Assembly: GCF_041381155.1 (NCBI RefSeq)
Contig: NC_091144.1
Span: forward strand, 30,622,980 to 30,686,979
Length of the DNA: 64,000 bases
Direction of reading: 5' to 3'
DNA from: Argopecten irradians
Lineage: Eukaryota; Mollusca; Bivalvia; Pectinida; Pectinidae
Shown piece after piece: positions 1 through 11,275 of the stretch; the stretch's first letter is position 1, and every line of letters starts with the position of its first letter. Both the position numbers and the translations under genes were made by a program. The notes beneath the pieces are model-generated. The model did not search any database, was not told the DNA's origin, and was given only the letters and a program-made list of their open reading frames with translations.

Positions 1-212
1 CTGCATCATGCCGCCGAAGACACTAATCAACACACCCACCTCAGTAACATTATACTTACAACTGGTTAACCAGTATTCCCACTTCCTTAATGATGAACGC
101 TAGGCAGGAGCAGATTACCACCTTTATAGACTATGATTATGGTGTGTCTCGTCCAGGGGACAGAACCAAGAGATTGGCTCACAGGGGCGAGCGCTCAAGG
201 TGTCAATGGTAA
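1..212 (-). mobile_element. SINE-A copy, cut by window edge
   Basis: This stretch matches the middle and 5' half of the SINE-A family defined by the complete copies at 19011-19529 and 31337-31871, in minus orientation. The tail half lies to the left of the window. It is diverged from the young copies (several small differences per 50 bases), so it is an older insertion. Confidence 0.8.
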
Positions 213-531
213 CGAAAGATAGAAGATCAGAATGTCAACACCTGGCATATCAGAATAACCTAATTATGTTATTGTGGTTTTGATGTGTTCTTGTGTCTAA
301 GAGCAACGTTTCTAATTAGACAATTAGTAACATTAATACAAATAAAAAACATTCAGTTCTCCAAATGTTAGCCTTTGCTGGAGAAGATTACTAAATAAAC
401 TCGTCGAAAAGTACGAATTTTATTAGTGAAATTAGTAGTGCATTTGTAATTGTAGTTATATAGCATAATTAACAAGACGAGAACTCTAAGAAAACTGTCT
501 GACGATTTTAGTATGTGATTTGACAGAACAA
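213..531. other. AT-rich non-coding, nothing recognised
   Basis: No frame with codon-like character, no recognised repeat and no RNA-like fold was found here. Confidence 0.5.
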
Positions 532-540
532 CAGAGAACA

Positions 541-938
541 CAATCTGATTGAAATACAGATCCTTATAACCACTCCGTTATATAATGGATCTGACAATAT
601 CCCATAGGGGGTCACGTCCAAATGACCTTTATACCACGTGGTCTTCATATAAGATACATTTTCTACATCTTGTCACATCCATTGAAAACGATATTTCGTC
701 CCAGTGTACCGATACAATTAGCTTTATTGTGGTCTCTGGGCGAGATGACTACATAAACCAAAATAATTCTGACAGTTTTTTCAAACTATTTCGTCCCTGA
801 AATTCACTGTCAAAATTTTGCAAGTAGCAATTTGATTGGCCATTTCCAAAGGTCACCTGGACATGACCCCTAATGGGATTTTCTCAGATCCTCTTATCAA
901 ACGTAGTGATAATAAGGATCTGCATTTTAATCAGATTG
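541..938. mobile_element. MITE-1, complete copy with 9-bp target duplication
   Basis: A 398-bp non-autonomous DNA element. Its ends are inverted copies of one another starting CAATCTGATT; the similarity continues inward for about 90 bp (CAGATCCTTAT, then GGATCTGA, then GGGGTCA). It is flanked on both sides by CAGAGAACA (532-540 and 939-947), a 9-bp target duplication. Long inverted ends with 9-bp duplications are typical of Mutator-like (MULE) elements, so a MULE-derived MITE is the best reading. Other copies lie at 26909-27756 and 31209-32128. The short open frame inside (585-800) is not conserved as a protein between copies and is not called as a gene. Confidence 0.85.
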
Positions 939-947
939 CAGAGAACA

Positions 948-1932
948 AAGCGTAAAATTAAATATCTTGTGGACTTTTAACTAAGAGACTAATCTTTCTA
1001 TAAGATTATTACTGTGGTATTACTGAGTATCAAACACTCAAATTAAATTGTTAAAACAACATTGACTGGAATATTGGAAAACAAATATTTAAATATGAAA
1101 TGATAAAATATTCTTCAAATAACGACTATTGGATGAAAAGAACAGTTTTGTTCTATCATACAGAACTAACCGTTTGACTATGAGGAAATGTTAACTGTTT
1201 TTCATATAATAAAAGTTACACGTACGTGATAGCAGTGTATTCAGTGCTTCAGTGGTGTGTACAGGAGTTAAATATTCATTAAAAATCTGTTAATTAGCCC
1301 TAAAAATTGTATGAACGTGTACTAATTAACCCTACAATTGTTGTATTACGCAACCCAATTATTTTCAGCTCTTACATCTTGAAATTAAATCAGAAGAAAT
1401 TTCGTAAAATCAGAAGATTTCCAGTCATGCTTAAGAGCCTGCATACCCATCACACAACATAGAGTTGTACCCCTACTTTTCAAAACTGCAAGTACAATAA
1501 CCCACCCTTTCAAAAATGCTATGGAGCACAGGTCTTCATATGTCAATTATGATATAGGCCTAGTGTATCAGACATGTGATAGATACAGCTGCTGTGGTAT
1601 ATTTCTAGGGTATCTACTTGACATGTTTCCCTCAATATCTATATCCCGACCCACTACCTTGGTAACTTACTTGGTAATATATACGAATTTTTTGTCATGA
1701 CCTCTGTGATTTCATTAAATGAAGCCATACGGTTTTGGTGTGCATACATGTGACCTAAATCACAAAGCACATAAACAGTGGTAAGGTTATAGGTGTTCTA
1801 GACTTGTCGTCATTAAATATACATGTCTATATCAGCGAATGGTTATAAAGGCTCGGTAGCAATCTCGCGTTACCAGACGTGCATAGTTTTATGGTGATTT
1901 GTCTAGAATCTAAACATAATTGTATCCTACAA

Positions 1933-1963
<31 letters not shown>

Positions 1964-4174
1964 TTAACAGTCCTCAATATTAATTAAAACATAATTAAAT
2001 CCTGCTCTAATCAAAAATGTTTAACAATCTTCAATATTTAACTTTCTTATAAATATGTCATTAAGTACACGTATATTTGGTAAGGTTTTATACTTCCTAT
2101 TGACAGTAAGATTGACTGCGTGAATTTCGATATGTTTTGGGAAGCTGCGGTATGTTAGTGCTGTGTCTCTTTGCAAAAGTGGGAACTCTTTAAATAGACT
2201 TAATATTTCCAAACAAATTAAAATGTAAGACAGGTTTTGTGATGCAAATATAGTAGTATTTTTTTTATCCCTAACTTGATATTTTCACTCAATATTGACC
2301 ATTCTGAACACAGTATTTACAGTGAAAATGTCGTTTTGGCGAAAAAAATACTACATGAAACCAAAAGTATCATATTTCACGCATCTTTCCACATGTTAAC
2401 GTGCATTTGATATTTTTACGTTAACTTTCTTTGAAATGTGTGGAATTAATTAAGTAAGCGGAAGATAAGGGATTTAAGAGGTAATGCGGCAGATTAAAAT
2501 TCGTGTACTAGTATGAGTAGGCCTAATCTAGACCTAGGACAGACACGTAAAATGTATTTCATATATTATTCGTTGCATATCGGTTAGCTTTCATCTCGTG
2601 TGGTGGAAACGTTTATATCCTCCACCCCATTCGATAAAATATAAATGTTATTCATCAAGAAAAAAGGAATATCTTCAATATATGTATTGCAAACATTAAA
2701 GACATTTACACACTCTGTTTTTGATATGTTACTATGACTGGCGTTAAATAGTACCTTGCATAAGGTTTACAAAATTGTGATTCGTTAATATGAAAGACCA
2801 CAAAGAGATGTCAGTTTTCCAATGGACTAACAATTTGCATTTGGTAGAACCGTATGCGTCTCAGTACTAAAACAATGCATGCAAAATATGTTTTATGGGG
2901 TTGAGAATTCAAAAAATCAATTTGGTATGATCAGTTTATTGGGTGACATTTCCCGGTAACACTTATAATCTATTGCAGAATAAGGTTATAATCTTCATGT
3001 ATGGGCATTCATACCGAATGTTCATTCATATAACGACGATCGATCATAGCACCAAGGGGATAAAATGCGAGATCACGGAAAGAACAGGTAGAATTAAACG
3101 TGTCTTTAAAGACCAAACAAAGAACGAAAATAAACAATTTTTATAAAACTGGCCTTTAATCATTGTGCAAATTATGTCATGTTAGATAAGGTGGTTTATT
3201 AAGCAGGTGGTCATTATACAAAAGTGATCAAGACGGCAGGGTTCCGTGTATACTAATGGACACATTGTCAATCGGGATATATATAGTAATGGGTGATAAC
3301 CATTTAAGTAAAGGAGAGAACAAATTAGTACTAGTGTCGTTGAAAATAATATTTAGTAAAAGTTTACGTGGCGAAGAGAGTGATTCAAGAAAAAAAATTC
3401 TCCGACAAAAACATTAGACAATACGAAAGCAATATTTCATATATATTGCTTTTGTTTATGCTTTAATGGTGTACTGAGGCGTAATGTAATTAAACGAAGT
3501 ACGAATGTGTTGTCGGCACTTTGGTGTGGCGTTTTACAGAGGATGATTTACGGACGGCAAGATATTTGTATTCCTTGCGGGCGGACAGATGTATCCTCTG
3601 TGTCTGAAATATCAACTGAGCCCTACATTTATTTCCTGGTAATTGAAGCCATTGTGATGAGTGCGATTTAAGGTTAGGATGCCTGACAAACAATTACGAT
3701 GGTGCTCTCTTAGTGTGCTTCTAATGCCTAAAGATTTAGTTCAATGAGTACTTCACTGGATGTGACTAACGTAGTGGCTGGTAAGGACAGTTAGCTTAAT
3801 CTAATTAACTATTGTGAGTTTGTTTTAACGGTCCATCGAAATTTAATTTAATTAGTTAGAACCAACTAATAAAGACGAGGAAGCTATAAGGAAACTGCAA
3901 CACACGCAATCTTTGAACGTTTGTAGTGCGCTTATGTAAAGCTATCAAACAATTTTGTCCGATGCCAATTTTCTCTCGATTTTCTAAATATTTATTAACG
4001 CCTGATAACCTTTCATGGACACAATTCAGGTTTTTTTTTTTAAATTAACAAAGAAGGCATTTGCTTTTGTTTCTTGAAACATACAAAACATACCATAATC
4101 TTTCAAATGTTAATTTATTTTTATGTCTCGCTCTAAACAGAGGTAGAAACTATTCCTCTTATAGACAATTATTC
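948..4174. other. AT-rich non-coding DNA
   Basis: No gene recognised. It holds an (AT)n microsatellite at about 1936-1957. At 3196-3236 there is a fragment with the words 'aagcaggtggtc' and 'ttatacaaaagtgatc' that recurs in altered form near 50545-50575 and 47460-47580, so it is part of a dispersed repeat. The open frames present (for example 2943-3146 and 3490-3693) show no protein features that I trust. Confidence 0.5.
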
Positions 4175-4412
4175 CTCTTATAGACAATGGTGCGACTTGG
4201 CCAAGACCAAGAGCTTTTTCTCATGGGCAAGCACTCAACTGAAAGCCAAAAGTGAGGTGGTGTCAAGGAAGATCTGAGGAAGAATAAATAATGTTTGTTA
4301 GAGACAAGATAAGATCCTAAATTTATCGTCTGTTACATCATACAATAGGGACAGTAGGTTTATTTGTTTGATTGAATATATTAACGTCCCATTAACAGCC
4401 ACGGTCAGAACA
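4175..4412 (-). mobile_element. Two abutting SINE-A fragments
   Basis: Bases 4175-4352 match the 5' (head) part of SINE-A in minus orientation, ending in the recognisable 'caatagggacagtaggt'. Directly next to it, 4353-4412 matches the 3' tail part of another minus copy (TTTGTTTGATT, then ACGTCCCATTAACAGC). Head followed by tail means two insertions side by side. Both are strongly diverged. Confidence 0.65.
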
Positions 4413-5398
4413 ACAGGTACCGGACATGTCAGGCGATTGCTATTTTGTCAAAATATATACGATGACTTGGTGGTGACTTTTTCAGGTTGCTACGGTGAGA
4501 TAGCAATATTAAATGGACAACAGTCGGCGGATAAACTATAACCAGAACTCACCACAGCTTCTCAAGCAATGTGCCGTATACAATGGAAGTCGTTCTTTAA
4601 TTAGCTTAGGCTCTTGACAAGATGTGAAGCAATATCAAACGACACCGCGATTGTGTATACTTTTCGGCGAGCCATGTTGTGTGGAAACAGGCGTGTGATA
4701 AAATGATTCCGTCTAGACAGTTATTGATATTGTCAAGGGAACCATGCAACGTACATGGCGCTTATAGATAATCTGCGAAACCCTAATTCAGACACTTGTA
4801 TCAAATCTATGTACAATTTACGACGATTTAGTTAGTTTTAAATGAGATCGGGAGGAAAAGCCGAATATTGTATAATAAGTTAGCGAAAGTGGAATTCTGA
4901 AACGTCATTCAAAAGTTGATACCTATTTTCATATATTTGGTTGGATGAACTTATCATTATGATTATTCAAACGGGATTTTTTTTTCACTCTATAAAAGTA
5001 ACGCTGTTGTGATTGTTGTCCAAGCAATGTAGTAATTTTAAAGCATTTTTTCTCGTCATTTAAGGTTTCAATCTCCTTTAAGTCTCGTTCAGACCATATC
5101 AAAGGACTTTTGAGATTTCTATTTCTATTTATGAAAATTGAGTAGGCTTCTATTGTCTGTATTTTTTCACGAAATCAATCGCCCGTTTTCGTTGTCTTGT
5201 CATTGAAAAATATGCGTTTCTTGCACATAGAAATTCAGTTAGGGCAATATTATAAGACTCTATATAAGATTACATACAAAACCCGGGGCTTGCTGAAGGT
5301 TTTGCAACATTTTGTGATCCCGAGGGTAGAATATCCCTATCCTTCATATCCACTTTTCGACGTTTTATTGCAATTTTACAACAATAATATACCAAAAC
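4413..5398. other. Non-coding, nothing recognised
   Basis: No coding signature, RNA or clear repeat was found. The frame at 5197-5460 runs into a SINE-A tail and is treated as chance. Confidence 0.45.
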
Positions 5399-5492
5399 AC
5401 GCACCTCGCACAACACACTGCATACATGGGAGGCCGTCCTTATATGACCATAGCTATTAATAGGACATTAATTAATCAAACAAACAAACAGA
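5399..5492 (+). mobile_element. SINE-A 3' tail, 5'-truncated copy
   Basis: Matches only the last ~90 bp of SINE-A: the GGGAGGCCGTCC block, the TTAATAGGAC block and a (CAAA)n tail. Truncation at the 5' end with the tail preserved is the usual product of target-primed reverse transcription. Confidence 0.8.
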
Positions 5493-5940
5493 AATACCGT
5501 CATTTTGAAATAAATTCGAAGAAATCTAAACAAATTCCGTTGCATGCATCTTTTATACTAAAACCAGTAAATTTTGTGAAAAAAATGTTAAAATTTTACC
5601 GAGGAAATAGAGATTTTGTTGACGCCGTTATGTCACGAGGCTTTATTGCATGGGTGGCCATGCAGTACAGCCTCAGTCGACATGGGTGTATTGCCCTAGA
5701 CCAGTCAGTATTACACGTTTAGGTATGAAAGAAAACACCATATGGCCCGAAACAAAGGTCCGTAATTTTATATTAGATATGATAATTATTTTAAATGTTT
5801 GCTTCGTGCTAAGTTATATGGAAATGCATGGAGAATGGCTCGACTACATCTTCCCGAAGAAATCCAAGTGGGGGTATTGTGACGTCATAACCGCAATGTC
5901 GACTTGGGAGTAACGTCGCAATAAGGAATATTGACTCTGT

Positions 5941-6460
5941 GTTTCTTAAAATGGAAACATCGACTTGTGTTTCTAAAAATGGAAACATCGACTCAATAAG
6001 CCTTCTAAAAATGGAAACATCGACTCAATAAGCTTTCTAAAATGGAAACATCGACTCAATAAGCTTTCTAAAATGGATTTTTTTTCTGTCCCCTGGCCGA
6101 GACACACCAAAGTCTATAAAAGTGGTAGTTTCTGCTCCTGCTTAGCGTTCAGCATACAGGGAGTGGGACGACTGGTTCGCCCGTTGTCAGTATAATGTGA
6201 CCGGGTGGAGTGTGTTGCTTGTTGTCTTCGGCGGCATGCTTCAGTGTTATAGCACTATAAAAAGGGCAACAGTTCCACTATACAAGAAGACACAACACGA
6301 ACATACCGCAGTCTCCCAGTACACTCACCTCGCACAACATACACGCAACACACCGCATACATGGGAGGCCGTCCTTACATGACCATAGCTGTTAATAGGA
6401 CGTTAATTAATCAAACAAACAAAAATCTAAAATGGAAACATCGAGTCGATATGCTAAATA
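5941..6460. repeat. ~33-bp tandem repeat, split by a SINE-A insertion
   Basis: About five units of 32-34 bp share the words 'AAAATGGAAACATCGACT' and 'CAATAAGCTTTCT'. Four lie at 5941-6077 and the last resumes at 6426. The SINE-A copy at 6078-6425 interrupts the array. Unit-to-unit differences are small, so the array is fairly young. Confidence 0.8.
6078..6425 (+). mobile_element. SINE-A, 5'-truncated, young copy
   Basis: Covers the 3' two thirds of SINE-A from the GTCCCCTGGCCGAGACACACC block to the (CAAA)n tail, with few differences from the copies at 31337 and 40316. The 11-bp word TCTAAAATGGA stands on both sides (6067-6077 and 6426-6436). This fits a target duplication, although the tandem array it sits in makes that less certain than elsewhere. 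Confidence 0.9.
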
Positions 6461-7642
6461 TTGCCATCCACGTGACAGTGTATCAGCCAACGAGAGTGAC
6501 GGAAAATCGGAGCATATTTAATACACTGTTTTAATATCAAACGTTTATTTTCGACACAAACGTCAGTTGTGTAACATATTTTCATGAGTTTATTGCTTAC
6601 ATTTACTTTTGTGAAAGTTGAAAAAGAAGCGCTACCATGGCAAATAAAATCAAATCCCTACAACGAAACTCCTTGCGGAAAATATTATGAAAGTTTGAGT
6701 GCACTTAAGGCTGTCTCAAAATTACTGTGGTTACATGCGCCAATGCAGATTTTTAAAAAAAATGGAATTAAATGTCATTCCTATGGAATAACTTAATGAA
6801 TATTTCATTTCGAGTTTCAATTTCGCACAAGCCAAACAAGCCTTAACGCGCTGCACAATATTCCGATGTTTCTTTGGCTATTTTTTTCTCAAAAATGCAA
6901 GAATGGAATTAATTAAGCAACCTTTACATTATGTATAACGTTCGATTTTATAGTGCAAAATTAGTCTGTTCCGTCTTTTATTAGCTATAAAAACATTCAA
7001 GATGCTGTTTAATGTCATCCGAATATCTCATTTCCTAACTAAATCTTTTTTGCTTGCTGCATAGATATATCGGTAATAGGAAGTCAAAATCCAATGTTTC
7101 CAGCAATTATTTCAGCATCTGATGGAGTGACTATCGCAACATCACGGATACTGTAAACCTATGTATTTTTGTGCGAGAGCCAATTTTCCGGGTGATAAGA
7201 AATCGCCAAAATTAGTCGCCGCAAAAAATATGGCAGTTTCGAGATCCGAAAACGACGTGGGTAAATTATATTTACTGCCGATTAGTACCACCTTCCGGCG
7301 ATTGTGTGGTCATTACTTGACGTGATTTTGTGACGTCATAATCACCGTAGAGTGGGACTAATCGACTAAATAGTACTTTTCTCACATCAATTTTGGATCG
7401 CGAATCCCCCGTACTCGACTGCAAGTGCAACAGTTTTTTTAAATTGTAATTAATTAATACACAACTTAACGGAAATGCCGTAATGTGTCCGTGATAGTAA
7501 AGTAACGTTACAATGACGTCATCATATATATTTGAATTTTTTTCTGGTTGAAACTTCTAGAAGACCAAATTAACGGGAATTACTAACTTGCATATTGGTG
7601 GTTATTGGTCTATTTCAGCTGACGAATACTATTACCTAATAC
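6461..7642. other. Non-coding, nothing recognised
   Basis: No feature supported. The frame 6584-6796 has a start codon and 70 codons, but no recognisable domain and no splice context. Confidence 0.45.
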
Positions 7643-9235
7643 TAGGGCTATTTACAATAAGCGGTATACGTATACGGATACGGATACGTATTTGAAGGGG
7701 AGCGATCATTATTTAATAAAAATTGATGAATTTTCTCAATCTATGATAAAACTAATGTTATCGTAACTTATTTGGATTTGATTTGATTGTTTGTGAATAT
7801 CTTAGCGTGTGTTGTTCAATGTAGTCTCTGGATAGCTACCTGTTTGACCTATAATGCAATATCTCGTGCACAAGTGTGTACCTGGTTGAACCGTAAAGGA
7901 GCGGAACTGTACGCTGGTCTTTAGTAGCGAGCATTGACTAAGGTGAACAGTAAATATAGAATTCAAGTAGGAATATTTCTCATAACTTTTATCATATTAA
8001 TGTTGTTCATATGATTGTTCTATGTGTGTATAAATTACAAATTAAAATTAAGAACATAAAATCAACGTGTAGTTTGTTTTGTTGAAATTTTGTATTTAAT
8101 GTGTATTTCAATTCCCAGTCAAAGTTAATCAGTAGAACTACTGGAGTCGCTAGAGCTAGAGCTACTTGAACTCGAGCTCAACATATCACGCCTACTGTTT
8201 TTCTTTTCATTTTTTTTCTATATAAAAACGTAACAATTTATTTTGGAATTTCTCGTTTTCCATTCTTAGTTGTTTTCTTGGTTTAGTATTCTTGTGGGAT
8301 TTTTTTTTTTTGTCTTCTTCTTTTTCCCTGAAGCGATAGTCATTCTGATGTCGCTATCTGATATATCGCTACTTGTATGAGGTTCAACTGACGGGCGTGA
8401 TACAGGTTGTGATGTTCCAGCCACTGTTGCAGTTTGTTGTAGGGCCACAGGCCTAGTGCTAGTCACATTTTGGGTTTCCAACCTCTTTATTTCTTCGACT
8501 TCTTTTCTGTTAATTAAGGAACATTTTAAAATTAACTATAGTACAAGGATGGTAAAATCAATTCAAAAGTGAATTACATGAAAGTTTTTGTTTCTTATTA
8601 GTTTCTATATTTCTATCTTTCTTTCTTTATTTGACGATAATTTAAAGTCGAATTCATCAAATTGAAGAGTTCTTTTACCAAAACCTGCTCCGTTCCTTTA
8701 ACAGACTTATCAGATTTTACCGAGTGTATGTTGAACATATAATTTACCAGCTGAAAATTTTCGCACTTATTTCGACCTTATTCGGACATAGTAGAGAGGA
8801 CATGAGTGAGATTTTTGTTCTGTGTGCCTGTCTTGTGCAGTGTAGAGCTGATCTGTTTTTTCACGAATAAAAGTCTATACAAGTGTGCCTGCCTTCTTAC
8901 TTTGCAACTTGACGACACCAATTATAATCCATAATACTGACGTTTATTCTAGTACACATGCATGCAGGTACATGAATCTTGCGTTGTTCACCGCTTTGGC
9001 GACACACACATCGCTCGAGCTGTACGTTTATGACCGAACGGGAAAGCATTAATTGACCAAATATGACTTGGACACTCACAGAATATTTGTACATATTTGT
9101 ATGAAAAACATTTACTACTTATAGATGTGACTATTTAAAATCTGCAATAGATCATGAATAATGATTGCTCCCCCCTCAAATACTTATCCGTATCCGTATG
9201 CGTATACCGCTTATTCTAAATAGCTCTATTAATAA
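7643..9235 (-). mobile_element. 1.6-kb inverted-repeat DNA element, unclassified, carrying a small gene
   Basis: The left end (about 7645-7715) and the right end (about 9165-9233, reversed) match over some 65 bp. They share GCTATTTA, AATAAGCGGTATACG, ATACGGATACGGATA and ATCATTATT, with only a handful of differences. This pair brackets about 1.58 kb containing a two-exon minus-strand gene. The exact ends are uncertain by a few bases because the outer flanks are AT-rich. No convincing target duplication could be fixed (8-bp flanks TAATACTA and TATTAATA are only partly alike). I cannot assign a superfamily. It carries no recognisable transposase core, so it is probably non-autonomous. Confidence 0.7.
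8125..8932 (-). CDS. Two-exon lysine/serine-rich small protein inside the inverted-repeat element
   Basis: Exon A is 8932-8901, starting ATG (MDYNWCRQVA), with donor GTAAGA. Exon B is 8506-8266, with acceptor TTAATTAACAG. The phases fit (two bases plus one), giving about 91 residues: MDYNWCRQVA, a charged stretch KKEVEEIKRLETQ that could form a short helix, a Thr/Ser/Pro/Val-rich middle, then KKKKTKKK, a likely nuclear localisation signal, and a stop at 8266-8268. The same frame continues after that stop, through a second stop, into a run at 8184-8125 that reads MLSSSS..., ten serines followed by DSSSSTD and a stop. The tail may be an older C-terminus or an alternative exon. The N-terminus could extend upstream, since the frame is open to 9094. 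Function unknown. Lysine-rich accessory proteins occur in several DNA transposon groups, but I cannot tie it to one. Confidence 0.4.
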
Positions 9236-9406
9236 ATAAGGAGCCGGTTGAGAGTCTCTCGCCGGTTATTGACATTCGTTTCACAACACTAGCGTGAAAT
9301 CGTAATTATTTGCCAAAAGATATCAACGTAAGGCAGGCGAGAATAATTAATGGAACAATATATCTTTCATCAGAAGAAATATCTTGTTACACATAGTACT
9401 ACTGAC

Positions 9407-9551
9407 TTGATGCTCCCTTGAAATCCTATTCCGATTGCTTCCTGAACTGACAGTTGCTTGCGTGCTGTTATTGTTAGTATTGGAAGGTTGCAGCATGTCA
9501 GCTTCCGGTCTCGCAGCGACATGTGGCGTCAACACTCGCTCATTTTCACTA
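9407..9551 (-). CDS. Candidate internal exon, unknown gene
   Basis: On the minus strand, acceptor GATACAG (AG at 9553-9552) precedes 145 bases reading SENERVLTPHVAARPEADM and then an Asn/Ser/Thr/Gln-rich stretch ending NRISREHQ, followed by donor GTCAGT. It is open throughout and has protein-like composition. It lies just outside the inverted-repeat element at 7643-9235, in the same orientation as its gene. It could belong to a host gene into which that element was inserted, or to nothing. No domain recognised. Confidence 0.28.
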
Positions 9552-10137
9552 CTGTATCATGTGGGTCTCAAAAGGTTTTTTTCGGAAGGGATATCGTTTT
9601 CAAATAATTAATTTCCATATTCTGGTAACGAGAGTACTATGGCGGATTCCGATCGTGTCCTGTTCCCGTGTTCTCACTATCACTGGGAATATCTAATCAA
9701 TCAGATGCTATAAAGATGGCGGATATTTCGATGTGATTTATAACTTGCATCCGATTATTGATCAACACAGCGTCCGTTGCTTGATTACGTGAATAATTCA
9801 GGAAATATTTATAAAACTTGGTCTACTTAGATCGCAGCGTTGCCTGCAGAGGATATTTCAAGTCATTGATTAAGAACATTGGTCAAATGTATCTTTTATA
9901 ATTTGCATTTCCGTCCATTAAAATGTATTTTATTTTGGGATTCTTTTGATTAGGTGTCTCTGCCAAAGTAAGTAAAAAATACATGCGATGATCCTTCGTA
10001 GGAGGTACCTTTTATACTAGAAATGTCTGTCAGACGGATATGCCTCCGCCTCCATATATGGAAATGAAACGGGAGTTGCGTGGTGAACTTTATATGAACT
10101 ATATTTAATTCTTTATTTACGTAGAACATGTGTTCGA
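9552..10137. other. Non-coding, nothing recognised
   Basis: No repeat, RNA or coding signal that I can support. Confidence 0.4.
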
Positions 10138-10232
10138 GATAATATGGAAGACACCACATACACGGAAAGCGGTCCGTACATGACCCTGTCTATTAATAGG
10201 ACGTAAATATAATAAACAAAACCAAACCAATT
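10138..10232 (+). mobile_element. SINE-A tail fragment, old
   Basis: Degenerate copy of the last ~90 bp of SINE-A: CATACACGG, a GGTCCGTACATGACCCTG block, TTAATAGGACG and an A-rich tail with AAACCAAACC. Confidence 0.65.
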
Positions 10233-10345
10233 GCAAGACAAAAAGATGCAAGATACGGGAATGTATAATGTATGTTTTCTCCTTACAGTATCTCTATTAC
10301 TTATTTATAAGTTAACCTTGTGTAGTCGATTCGTACTTTGGATTA

Positions 10346-10512
10346 TTTGTTTGATTAAATTAACATCTAATTAACAGCGATGGTCATGTAAAGACGGCCC
10401 CCATATTTGTGGCGTGTTGCGTGTATTAAGTGCGTAGTGATATAGTACTATAAAAGGAAAAAAGTTCCACTGTACAAGAAGACTTGACACGAATATACCA
10501 CAGTCTACCAGA
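10346..10512 (-). mobile_element. SINE-A copy with 5' inversion (twin priming) and 11-bp target duplication
   Basis: Bases 10346 to about 10435 are the minus-strand SINE-A tail part (TTTGTTTGATT, AATTAACAGC, GTCATGTAAAGACGGCC). From about 10436 the sequence switches to the plus strand of an upstream SINE-A segment (TAGTGATATAGTACTATAAAA to CAGTCTACCAGA). Both parts lie between two copies of ACTTTGGATTA (10335-10345 and 10513-10523). A 3' part joined to an inverted 5' part between target duplications is the hallmark of twin priming during LINE-mediated insertion. Confidence 0.8.
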
Positions 10513-10550
10513 ACTTTGGATTAAAGCATGGTTTTGTCGAAATTCGTTAC

Positions 10551-10795
10551 TTGTTTGTTTGCTCGATTATTTTAACGTCCTATTAACAGCAAGGGTTATG
10601 TAAGGACAGCCCCCATGTTTGCAGTGTGTAGCGTGTGTGAAGTGCGAGGTGAGTGTTTAGGGAGACTGCAGTATGTTCGTGTTGTGTCTTATTTTACAGT
10701 GGAACTCTTGACCTTTTTATAGTGCTATATCACTGAAGCATGCCGCCGAAGACACCAATCAACACATCCCACCTGGTCACATTATATTGTTATTG
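10551..10795 (-). mobile_element. SINE-A, 5'-truncated
   Basis: The 3' half of SINE-A in minus orientation, from TTGTTTGTTTG and ACGTCCTATTAACAGC to CACCTGGTCACATTATA. It lies 38 bases from the previous copy. Confidence 0.85.
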
Positions 10796-11098
10796 ATCAT
10801 GTGGGTATTCCGCAAAAAAAATACATCATGGGTTATAATTAACGTACACTGTACATATAGCTTCTGTCGTCGTTTTCTTCCAAACTTCACAGATATATTC
10901 CATGGCTGCTAGGAAATACACAGCTCATTGCACTAGACAATGATGACGTCATAGATACATGCGGCGCACTGTCGTTGACGTCATCGGTTTTTTATGCATA
11001 ACGACGTTTCGGCCATAATGCTTCAAAATAACGAAATTTCATCATTGGTCCAGAGTATATAAAATTGTTAGTAAACATGAATGTTAAGTTGACAGGTA

Positions 11099-11275
11099 TT
11101 CAGCATTTCTATCACTATAAAAAGGCAAGAGTTCCGCTATACAAGAAGCCACAACTCGAACATACCGCAGTCTCGCACACGCACGTAATACACCCAACAT
11201 AGCGCATACATGGGAGGGTGTCCTTACATGACCCTAGCTGTTAATAGAATGTTGATAAAAATTAACCAATCCAAA
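11099..11275 (+). mobile_element. SINE-A, 5'-truncated
   Basis: Begins inside the CACTATAAAAAGG block and runs to the TTAATAGAATG and A-rich tail. Moderately diverged. Confidence 0.8.
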
